Below the pieces are notes generated by a model. It did no database searches. It was not told the origin of the DNA and saw only the letters and a list, made by a program, of their open reading frames with translations. A stretch of 54,815 nt of DNA from assembly GCA_963631655.1 (NCBI GenBank), contig CAVGRR010000007.1, positions 1 to 54,815 on the forward strand, in the 5' to 3' direction. Source of the DNA: Methanomethylophilus sp963631655 (GTDB taxonomy: Archaea; Thermoplasmatota; Thermoplasmata; Methanomassiliicoccales; Methanomethylophilaceae). A program made the translations under genes and the position numbers. The stretch's first letter is position 1; each line of letters opens with the position of its first letter. Positions 45,344 to 52,583 of this stretch are shown here, piece after piece.

Positions 45344-46732
45344 ATGGCAGCAACCAGGCCCCTTACGGTCATTGATGTTTACGAGAGGTTCGTAAAAGGA
45401 AAGAAAGTCCCCGAGTCCGAGTGGGACTACACCATCGTTCCCCAGACCCTCACCGCTCTGAAAGAGAAATACAACCTCAAATTCGAGGAAGGCCAGACCA
45501 TCCCCGAGGACAACGAAGTCAAGAACAACCTGTTCCAGGCTGGACTCGAGATGCTCACCACCGTTGGATTCTACTGCCAGGACCTCGGCCGCGTCATGAA
45601 AGTCACTGAGGAAGAAGTCTGGGAGGGAATCAAGAAGACCCCCAAGAAGCTCATCCTCGGAGAGGGAAGGGACATCGCAAGGTTCTACCCCAGGCACGGA
45701 AACAGCCCCGTCAAGCCCATCATCCAGGGTGGACCTACCGGATCTCCTGTCTCTGAAGAGATGTTCATCAAGATCATGCAGTCCTACGCTCAGGAAGCAG
45801 TCGTCGACGACCTCGTGGACGGAGTTATGGACACTGTCGAGGGAAAGAAGGCAAAGTCCGGAACCCCCTACGAGATCCGCGCCACCATGCAGGAACTCAG
45901 GATGACCAAAGAAGCAAGGACCCGTGCTGGAAGGCCCGGACTCGGTGTCTAGGGACCCGAGACCCCTCTGACCGTCGGCGGACGTCTCGTCGCTGACTGC
46001 CCCAACGCTGGCCACAGGATCACCGACGCTCACGAGTGCTCCCAGCTCAACGAACTCAAAATGGACCTCTGCGGTCTGAACATGCTTGCTGGCTGGACCG
46101 TCTCCGGCGACACCATCATGATCGAGCAGATGCCTATCTTCGGAGGATACACCGGAGGAATCGAGGAGACCGCCATCTCTGATGTCGCAACCACCCTTGC
46201 ATCCTTCGCTCTCTTCTCTGGAAACTTCCACCTCGACGGACCTATCCACATCAGGTGGGGTGTCACTACCGCAAAAGAGACCCTCCAGATCGCTGGACAC
46301 GCAGCAGCAGCAATCGACAACAACACCGACCTGCTCCTCGCCAACCAGTACTACCCCATGGCTGGACCCTGCACTGAGATGTGTCTCCTCGAGACCGCAA
46401 CCCAGGCAATCACCGACACTGTCTCCGGAAGGGAACTTCTCTCCGGATCTGCAGCCGCAAAGGGAGTTATCCTCGACAGGTTCACCGGAATGGAAGCCCG
46501 TGTCATGGGAGAAGCAGCCCGCTGCGCAGCAGGACAGAAAGTCTCTGACATGAACGAGACCATCAAGAACCTGTACACCATCTACGAGCCCACCTTCGTC
46601 AAGCAGGACATCGGTAAGACCTTCCAGGAGTGCTATGACGTCACAACCGTCAAGCCCACCAAGGAATACCTCGAAGTCTACGACAAGGCTCTGCAGACCA
46701 TCAGGGACTGCGGTCTCGACATCAAACACTGA
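45344..46732 (+). CDS. mtmB: Monomethylamine methyltransferase MtmB1 (pyrrolysine protein)
   Basis: 462 aa including one pyrrolysine. Moves the methyl group of monomethylamine to MtmC. An in-frame TAG at 45950-45952 (residue 203) is read as Pyl: the context AGRPGLGV-UAG-GPETPLTVG matches MtmB, and the frame continues with full family similarity to TGA at 46730. Other marks: IIQGGPTGSPVSEEMF, MIEQMPIFGGYTGGIEETAI, HLDGPIHIRWG, QYYPMAGPCTEMCLLE, SGRELLSGSAAAKGV. An annotation that stops at TAG would cut the protein at 202 aa. Preceded by mtmC with GGAGG just before ATG. Confidence 0.97.
45950..45952 (+). other. In-frame UAG decoded as pyrrolysine (mtmB1)
   Basis: TAG codon 203 of mtmB1, at the position of the active-site pyrrolysine of MtmB. 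Decoding is supported by the linked tRNA-Pyl and PylS genes. Confidence 0.96.
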
Positions 46733-46741
46733 AACTAATTA

Positions 46742-46850
46742 TGGGGATCAATCCCCAAAATCCCCCAGTATCGGAATAACAGTCCGGTACTGGGATAACC
46801 CCACCACGGTAGTATCTCTACCCTGTTTTCCTCCAATTTGGTGGGGTTAT
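46742..46850 (+). other. Cluster of stem-loops between mtmB1 and mtmB2
   Basis: Three consecutive inverted repeats: TGGGGA-tcaa-TCCCCA (46742-46757); CCCAGTA...TACTGGG (46764-46794); and a 12-bp perfect ATAACCCCACCA...TGGTGGGGTTAT (46795-46850) enclosing a small hairpin GGTAG-tatct-CTACC (46808-46822). The first may end the mtmCB1 message; the branched third element is more than a simple terminator. Function unknown. Confidence 0.6.
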
Positions 46851-46856
46851 GCAGGA

Positions 46857-46869
46857 CATATTTTTATCG
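46857..46869 (+). promoter_or_regulatory. Probable TATA box of mtmB2
   Basis: CATATTTTTATCG, about 40-47 bases before the TTG start, suggesting that mtmB2 has its own transcript in addition to any read-through from mtmB1. Confidence 0.4.
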
Positions 46870-46903
46870 TAGATAAGATTGTAGTTCACAAGAGGTCATT
46901 CAT

Positions 46904-48283
46904 TTGGCGATAGGAAGAGGCGTAGATGTTTTTGAAAGTTACGAGCGCTTCGTTAAAGGCCCGAAAATGACCGAACAGAAATGGGACTACGAGATAATAC
47001 CCAGAAGAGCCAAGATGCTCAAAGAAGCATACGGGCTCGATTTCAAAAACAATATCATACCCACCGATTCCGAACAGATTGATAACCTGTTCCTTGCAGG
47101 TATGGACATCCTCCTGACCTGCGGAATATTCAACCCCGATCTCGGACGCGTGATGACCTTCAAGGAAGAGGAGATCTACCAAGGGCTCAAAATGGCCCCC
47201 AAAAGACTGATCCTCGGCGAAGGCAAAGAGAAATACGTGCTCAAACCCCGTGTCGGCAACGATGTCCGTATGCCGGCGGTCATCGGCGGACCCACCGGTG
47301 CCCCTGTTTCTGAAAGGATGTTCGAATCGATCATCACCTCCTACGCCCAGGAACCGATGGTCGACGGTATCGTTTCGGGAGTTATCAGCACCATCAACGG
47401 AAATGCCGCATCCACCAACAGCCCCTGGGAGATCAAGGCCACCATGGCAGAGATCCGTCATGTACGTGAAGCCACCAGTATGGCCGGACGTCCCGGAATG
47501 TGTATCTAGGGACCTGAGACCCCTCTGTCCGCCACCGGACGTTTGGCAGCAGGACTCGTCAACAACGGTATGCGCAGCATCGATCTTCACGAGTGTTCTC
47601 AACTGAACGAGCTGAAAGTCAATTTATCGTTCCTCAATATGATCGCAGGATGGCACCTTTCCGGAGACATCATCATGGTAGAGCAGATGCCCATCATGGG
47701 AGGTTACGTCGGAAGTGTAGAGGAAACAGCCATCTGCGATGTCGCCTCGACACTCGCATCCTTTGTCGCATTCAACTGCGATGTCCACCTCGACGGACCC
47801 ATCCACGTCAGATGGGGTAACACCACAAACAGGCAGAGTCTTCAGGTCGCCGCACACGCTGCGGCCGCATTGGATGCGAACACAGATATCCTCATTGCAA
47901 ATCAGTATTACACCCTCGCAGGACCCTGCACCGAGATGTGTCTTCTTGAAACGGCGGCACAGGCCATAACCGACACCGCCTCCGGAAGGGAGCTCATTTC
48001 AGGAGTCGCATCCGCCAAAGGGGTTCAGACCGATTTCGTCACCGGCCTTGAAGCCCGTATGATGGGCGAAGCATCTTCCGCCATCTGCGGAATGAACATC
48101 GAACAGGTCAATATGATCATCGACAAGCTTCTGAAGAAGTACGAAGGTAACTTCGCCAACGCCCCGATCGGAAAACGTTTCGACCAATGTTACGACGTCG
48201 ATAAAATGGTCCCCACCAGAGAGTACCTCGACATCTACGACAAGGCACTCAAGACCATCTCCGAATGCGGCCTTTATTTCTGA
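46904..48283 (+). CDS. mtmB: Monomethylamine methyltransferase MtmB2 paralogue (pyrrolysine protein)
   Basis: 459 aa including one pyrrolysine at residue 202 (TAG 47507-47509). Context AGRPGMCI-UAG-GPETPLSATG; the frame then continues to TGA at 48281 with VEQMPIMGGYVGSVEETAI, HLDGPIHVRWG, AGPCTEMCLLE and SGRELISGVASAKGV. It is a clear paralogue of mtmB1 but well diverged in sequence and codons, so it is not a recent duplicate. It has no corrinoid gene of its own and probably shares MtmC or the solitary corrinoid protein. The start is TTG at 46904 after AGAGGT; no ATG lies nearby in a conserved position. Confidence 0.95.
47507..47509 (+). other. In-frame UAG decoded as pyrrolysine (mtmB2)
   Basis: TAG codon 202 of mtmB2, aligned with the UAG of mtmB1. 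Confidence 0.95.
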
Positions 48284-48345
48284 TCTGGCACATAGCAAAA
48301 TCTCTGTCGGAACACTATAAGAATATTACATTGGTTCGTGTATAT

Positions 48346-48355
48346 CCTTATATAC
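48346..48355 (+). promoter_or_regulatory. TATA box upstream of the pyl cluster
   Basis: CCTTATATAC centred about 26 bases before ATG 48376. It would start transcription on that ATG and continue through pylT, giving a leader of about 160 nt before the tRNA. Confidence 0.6.
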
Positions 48356-48375
48356 AGTATGACAGATTATTACTT

Positions 48376-48495
48376 ATGGCATTCAACGCAGATGTGGCAT
48401 CACATTCCCTTTCGGAAGGGTCCGATATCACTCTCAGCGGATGCTGCAGATCGGTCGCCATTTCTCCCTGCGGAGGTTTTGTGATGGCGGCTTAG
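48376..48495 (+). CDS. Putative leaderless 39-aa ORF ending in UAG, upstream of tRNA-Pyl
   Basis: A short ORF starting exactly where the TATA box predicts transcription to begin. The peptide starts MAFNADVASHSLSEGS and ends GCCRSVAISPCGGFVMAA, with three cysteines. It stops at TAG (48493-48495); if UAG is read as Pyl, four more codons (CGT TTT TCA TCT) lead to TGA at 48508-48510. A T-rich tract follows. It could be a real peptide, a leader ORF that senses charged tRNA-Pyl, or chance. I know no homologue. Confidence 0.4.
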   Translation: MAFNADVASHSLSEGSDITLSGCCRSVAISPCGGFVMAA

Positions 48496-48537
48496 CGTTT
48501 TTCATCTTGATTTTTCGGTTTGACCCAAACGCTATTT

Positions 48538-48608
48538 GGGGGACGATCCGGCGATCAGCGGGTCTCTAAAACCTAGCCAGCGGGGTTCGACGCCCCGGTC
48601 CCTCGCCA
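48538..48608 (+). tRNA. pylT: tRNA-Pyl (CUA), amber-decoding
   Basis: 71 nt with encoded CCA. The acceptor GGGGGAC pairs with GTCCCTC (one G-T), discriminator G. There is no base between acceptor and D stem (GATC...GATC, 4-base loop CGGC). The anticodon stem GCGGGT / ACCTAGC has a bulged A and the loop CTCTAAA gives anticodon CUA (48566-48568). These are the known odd features of Methanomassiliicoccales tRNA-Pyl. Compared with the M. alvus tRNA as I recall it, the D stem differs by a compensating pair change (G-C to A-U), which supports the structure. Confidence 0.96.
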
Positions 48609-48639
48609 TTAATTTCACAATCATCAGAGTTGACACTAT

Positions 48640-49464
48640 ATGACATGCAAACTTACTGACGCTCAGGTACAACGCCTCAGGGAATACGGACACGAACCCA
48701 AGAACGAAACCGAATTCGAAAGCGAGGCCGAAAGAGATGCCGTCTTCACGAAGACTATGTCCAAGTTCCAGAAGGAGAACGAAAAGGGCATCAAAGCAAT
48801 GTTCCAGAACCCCGGACACCACAGACTTATGAAGCTCGAGATGGCCCTTTCCGACGCCCTCATCGCAGAGGGATTCATCGAGGTCAAGACCCCGACCATC
48901 ATCTCGAAAGCGGAACTCGCCAAAATGACCATCGACGAACACCACCCCCTTTATCAGCAGGTGTTCTGGATCGACGAGAAACACTGCCTCCGCCCCATGC
49001 ATGCCGTCAACCTCTACAATATCATGAGGGAACTCAGGGACCACACCGACGGACCCGTGAAATTCTTCGAGATCGGTTCCTGTTTCCGTGCGGAATCCCA
49101 CAGCAACGACCACCTTGAGGAGTTCACCATGCTCAACCTGGTGGACATGGGTCCCCAGGGAGACACCACTGAAAAACTCAAACACTACATCGACGTCGTG
49201 ATGAAGACCGTCGGTCTGGAATACGAACTGGTCCACGAGACCTCTGATGTGTACAAAGAGACCATCGATGTCGAGGTCAACGGTGAAGAGGTGTGTTCCG
49301 CCGCCATCGGTCCCCACTACCTCGATGCCGCCCACGGTGTGAAAGAACCCTGGTGCGGTGCAGGTTTCGGACTTGAGAGACTTATCATGATGCGTGACGG
49401 TGACGGAAGCGTGAAGAAGACCGGAAGGTCGCTCAGCTACCTCAACGGATACAAGATCAACTGA
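48640..49464 (+). CDS. pylS: Pyrrolysyl-tRNA synthetase, short form without N-terminal domain
   Basis: 274 aa class II synthetase that loads pyrrolysine onto tRNA-Pyl. It is the catalytic domain only; the N-terminal tRNA-binding domain of Methanosarcina PylS is absent, and no separate pylSn gene is seen here. Conserved blocks: FIEVKTPTIIS, GSCFRAESHSNDHLEEFTMLNLVDMG (Asn166 and Val168 in M. alvus numbering), DVYKETIDVEVNGEEVCSAAIGPHYLD, and motif 3 GFGLERLIM. The pocket stretch reads RPMHAVNLYNIM where M. alvus has RPMLAPNLYSVM, so His replaces Leu121 and Val replaces Pro123. Starts 31 bases after pylT, without a Shine-Dalgarno. pylB follows 9 bases after the stop. Confidence 0.97.
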   Translation: MTCKLTDAQVQRLREYGHEPKNETEFESEAERDAVFTKTMSKFQKENEKGIKAMFQNPGHHRLMKLEMALSDALIAEGFIEVKTPTIISKAELAKMTIDEHHPLYQQVFWIDEKHCLRPMHAVNLYNIMRELRDHTDGPVKFFEIGSCFRAESHSNDHLEEFTMLNLVDMGPQGDTTEKLKHYIDVVMKTVGLEYELVHETSDVYKETIDVEVNGEEVCSAAIGPHYLDAAHGVKEPWCGAGFGLERLIMMRDGDGSVKKTGRSLSYLNGYKIN

Positions 49465-49473
49465 GGTGTGAAT

Positions 49474-50538
49474 ATGGACCCATACAGTATCATCGAGAGC
49501 TGGGAATCCGGACAGCACCCCACTGTCGACGAGACCGAGGCCGTTCTCGCATATAATGACCCAGACTTCAATTCCGCACTGTACGACGCTGCTTCGAGGG
49601 TACGTGACAAGACCTTCGGAAAGAGCATCTTCATGTACGGTTTCGTCTACTTTTCCACCTACTGCAAGAACAACTGCAACTTCTGCTACTTCCGCAGATC
49701 GAACTCCATCGACCGTTACCGTAAGAACAAGGAAGAGGTCCTGGAGATCGCCAAAGGTCTGGAACAGGCTGGTATCAACCTCGTGGACCTCACAATGGGG
49801 GAGGACCCCCAGCTGTACGCAGACGACTACCGTGGCATCATCGACATCGTGAAGGACGTCAGGAATACCGTCGACACCGGGATCATGATCTCTCCGGGAG
49901 CTGTTTCCCGTTCCACCATGCCCAAGCTCAGGAAGGCAGGTGCGGACATCCTCGCAGTGTACCAGGAGACCGCAAACCGCGACCTCTTCGCCAAACTCCG
50001 TGTCGAACAGGACTATGATTTCAGAATGAACCAGAGGATCTGGGCGAGGGAGGCGGGAATGCTTACCGAGGACGGTATGCTCGTCGGTATCGGAGACACC
50101 CCACGCGACCGTGCTGAGCATATAAAGATCATGGGTGACATGAAATGCAACCAGGTCCGTGCCATGACCTTCATCCCGCAGAAGGGTACCCCTCTTCAGG
50201 ACATCGCACCCCCTGTGGACTACACGGACGAACTCAAGGCCATCGCGGTCATGAGGCTCACATACCCAGATGCCCTGATTCCCGCATCCCTCGATGTGGA
50301 AGGCATCGCCGGACTCAAGAGCCGTGTGGCAGCAGGTGCAAGCGTCATCACCTCCATCGTCCCCCCGAACATCGGTCTCGCCGGTGTCGCCAACCCCGAG
50401 TTCGACATCAACGACGGACACCGTTCCCTTGACTATGTACGTAAACTCGCCGAGACCCTCGGACGCCGTGAGGCCACAAAGAAGGAGTTCAACGACTACT
50501 ACGAATCCCACAGGCCGGAGGAGGTCATGAAATGCTGA
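49474..50538 (+). CDS. pylB: Methylornithine synthase PylB (radical SAM)
   Basis: 354 aa. A radical SAM enzyme that rearranges lysine to (3R)-3-methyl-D-ornithine, the first step of pyrrolysine synthesis. The iron-sulfur motif is YCKNNCNFCYF (CxxxCxxC, residues 64-71), followed by YRKNKEEVLEIAKGLEQAGINLVDLTMGEDPQLY, which matches PylB over its biotin-synthase-like barrel. ATG 49474 follows GAGGTG; GTG 49468 is less likely. The stop overlaps the pylC start by 7 bases, so the two are coupled. Confidence 0.96.
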   Translation: MDPYSIIESWESGQHPTVDETEAVLAYNDPDFNSALYDAASRVRDKTFGKSIFMYGFVYFSTYCKNNCNFCYFRRSNSIDRYRKNKEEVLEIAKGLEQAGINLVDLTMGEDPQLYADDYRGIIDIVKDVRNTVDTGIMISPGAVSRSTMPKLRKAGADILAVYQETANRDLFAKLRVEQDYDFRMNQRIWAREAGMLTEDGMLVGIGDTPRDRAEHIKIMGDMKCNQVRAMTFIPQKGTPLQDIAPPVDYTDELKAIAVMRLTYPDALIPASLDVEGIAGLKSRVAAGASVITSIVPPNIGLAGVANPEFDINDGHRSLDYVRKLAETLGRREATKKEFNDYYESHRPEEVMKC

Positions 50539-51692
50539 TAGGTATCGTCGGAGGTATCCTTCAGGGAATGGAGGCCGTGTATCTGTGCAAACACGCGGGA
50601 TACACCTCGATGGTCATCGACAAGAACAAGGACGCACCCGCCCTTTCCCTCGCCGACAGGGCGGAGGTATGTGATATCCTCAAGGAACCGGAACGCGCGG
50701 AGAAGCTGTTCGCCGAATGCGATGCTGTCCTTCCCGCCGTCGAGAACCTCGAAGTATTGGATTTCCTTGACAAAACGGTCCCTAAATGCGGTGCACACCT
50801 TCTTTTCGACATGAAATCCTACCAGATCTCCTGTTCCAAAGAGAAATCCAACGAACTCATGGAGAAACTCGGCACCCCCATCCCCCGCCCCTGGCCGGAA
50901 TGCGGGTTCCCGATCATTGTGAAACCTTCCTGTCAGAGCGGAAGCATCGGAGTTTCCGCAGTGACCAATGAGGCCGAGAGGCAGCGCGCACTCAAAGTGA
51001 TCGAAAAACTGAACGATGTCCCGATCCAGCAGGAGTTCGTCTCCGGAAAGAGCGTCTCCATCGAGGTCATCGGCAACGGAAAAGAATCCAAGGCTTACAT
51101 CACCACCGAGGTCGTCCTCGATTCCAACTACGACTGCAAACAGGTCCTGTGCGAACCCGGCATCCTCCCCGAGAGCGAGGATGAAGCATTCCGCAAGATC
51201 GGAAAGGCCCTCGGAGACGGACTGGGACTCAACGCACTCATGGATGTCGAGGCGATCTACACCAAGAAAGGACTTCGTGTCCTGGAGATCGACGCCCGTA
51301 TCCCCAGCCAGACCCCCGCCTGCATCTGTGCGGCCACCGGGATCAATCTGCTCGAAGAACTCGTATGTTCTAAATTCGGAAAAGAAACCGGAAAGACACC
51401 AGTTCCCGGATATGCCATCTACGAACACTATATCGTAAGGGGCCCCACTCTTTCGACCTGCGGAGAAAAGGAATTCAGCCATGTCAGGAACCCAATATAC
51501 CTGACCGATTTCCTCGGAGCAGACGAGGTGATCACCGATTACCGCTCCGGATGCTCCGAATGCAGATTCACTGTAATCAACCGCGGAGACAACTTCCAGG
51601 ATGCTCTGTGGAAAAAGAAACAATTTATCAAAAATTTGATGGACACCATGGAGCTCGAAGAGTTCTCTGACTGTTCACCGGAGATGATCTGA
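50532..51692 (+). CDS. pylC: Methylornithine-lysine ligase PylC (ATP-grasp)
   Basis: 386 aa. Joins methylornithine to the epsilon-amino group of a second lysine using ATP. N-terminal MLIGIVGGILQGMEAVYLCKHAG, ATP-grasp segments FPIIVKPSCQSGSIGVSAV, QQEFVSGKSVSIEVIG and VLEIDARIPSQTPACICAATGINLLEEL. Overlaps pylB by 7 bases and pylD by 1 base (TGATG at 51690-51694), a tightly coupled operon. Confidence 0.96.
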   Translation: MLIGIVGGILQGMEAVYLCKHAGYTSMVIDKNKDAPALSLADRAEVCDILKEPERAEKLFAECDAVLPAVENLEVLDFLDKTVPKCGAHLLFDMKSYQISCSKEKSNELMEKLGTPIPRPWPECGFPIIVKPSCQSGSIGVSAVTNEAERQRALKVIEKLNDVPIQQEFVSGKSVSIEVIGNGKESKAYITTEVVLDSNYDCKQVLCEPGILPESEDEAFRKIGKALGDGLGLNALMDVEAIYTKKGLRVLEIDARIPSQTPACICAATGINLLEELVCSKFGKETGKTPVPGYAIYEHYIVRGPTLSTCGEKEFSHVRNPIYLTDFLGADEVITDYRSGCSECRFTVINRGDNFQDALWKKKQFIKNLMDTMELEEFSDCSPEMI

Positions 51693-52513
51693 TGACAAGA
51701 CTGACCAACGACGATGTAAAAGACCTGCCTGAGAACCTCGGAAAACTCGATGATTTCCTCAATGAAAAGATCGGAAGGAACCTGAAGAAACTGGCCTGCG
51801 AGGCCGTGGGAATGTGGGAGTACGCCATCGACACCAAGGAGTACACCTGTGCTGTGGTCCCCGTCACCCAGGGAGAAGGGATCATTTCCAACTTCTCCGA
51901 ATCCGTGTGCGAAATCTGCAAATGGCTCGGATTCAATGCATACGTGACCGAAAAGACCGATATCAGCGGATTCAGAGAGGCACTCGGAGAGAAACCCAAC
52001 CTCATCTTCGCGGCCGATGATGTCGAATTCCTCGCCTACAACATCGAAGCCAAAAAGGCTTCCAACAACACGTTCAGCACCGCCAAAGCTTACATCGCAG
52101 CGCTTGCCGCGGCCGCCGATATGCTTGCAGGCAAAGATGTCCTCATCGTGGGTGCAGGAAGGGTCGGAAACGAGATGGCAAGACTGCTTCTTGCCAAGAG
52201 CGCGAACGTCACCATCACCGACATCGACCTTGAGAAGGCGTATGCAGTTCAGAAGGCCTATCCTCGCGTAAAGGTCGCAGAGGATGTCCGCGAGGCCGTC
52301 CGCAACAACAAACTCATCCTCAATGCCTCTCCCGCTCACATTGAGACGGAAGACATTCAGGAAGGTGCCATCATCTCCTCGCCCGGAGTGCCCAACACCT
52401 ATGATGAAGGGGCATACAAGAAGGCACTGATCATCCACGACCCGCTCGCGATCGGAGTGGCGGCAATGGCCATGGAAAGTGCTTACTTCTCCTACCTCGG
52501 ATGCAGAAAGTGA
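51692..52513 (+). CDS. pylD: Pyrrolysine synthase dehydrogenase PylD
   Basis: 273 aa. Oxidises the lysine-methylornithine amide, after which the ring closes to give pyrrolysine. The C-terminal Rossmann domain has the NAD site VLIVGAGRVGNEMARLLLAK near residue 150 and TITDIDLEKAYAV. ATG overlaps the last base of the pylC stop codon. Two hairpins follow the gene. Confidence 0.96.
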   Translation: MTRLTNDDVKDLPENLGKLDDFLNEKIGRNLKKLACEAVGMWEYAIDTKEYTCAVVPVTQGEGIISNFSESVCEICKWLGFNAYVTEKTDISGFREALGEKPNLIFAADDVEFLAYNIEAKKASNNTFSTAKAYIAALAAAADMLAGKDVLIVGAGRVGNEMARLLLAKSANVTITDIDLEKAYAVQKAYPRVKVAEDVREAVRNNKLILNASPAHIETEDIQEGAIISSPGVPNTYDEGAYKKALIIHDPLAIGVAAMAMESAYFSYLGCRK

Positions 52514-52568
52514 GTTCTGCAGAAGAATAAAATAATCTTTGTTGACCGAACCGGGGGCGTCCCCCCGG
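52503..52568. terminator. Hairpins between pylD and the opposing helicase gene
   Basis: GCAGAA...TTCTGC (52503-52520, overlapping the pylD end) and a strong CCGGGGG-cgtc-CCCCCGG (52551-52568), the second followed by GTATTTTTT on the plus strand. It can terminate both convergent genes. Confidence 0.65.
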
Positions 52569-52583
52569 CAAGGTTGTATTTTT

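Noticed and set aside
45940..45975. A hairpin around the UAG of mtmB1 (GGTGTCT with AGACCCC)
   Set aside because: The stem is short with a mismatch and does not form in mtmB2, so I do not call a structured insertion element.
45329..46729. Long antisense open frame (466 aa) opposite mtmB1
   Set aside because: It lies exactly opposite a well-supported gene, has no recognisable domain and a composition (Val/Gly/Asp-rich) typical of antisense shadows.
45344..46732. mtmB1 and mtmB2 as pairs of broken genes or pseudogenes
   Set aside because: The in-frame TAG lies at the known pyrrolysine site, both halves are fully conserved, and the decoding genes are next door.
48532..50511. 659-aa open frame antisense to pylT, pylS and pylB
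   Set aside because: It covers three certain genes on the other strand, shows no domain and arises from the codon bias and lack of TAG and TAA stops in this genome.
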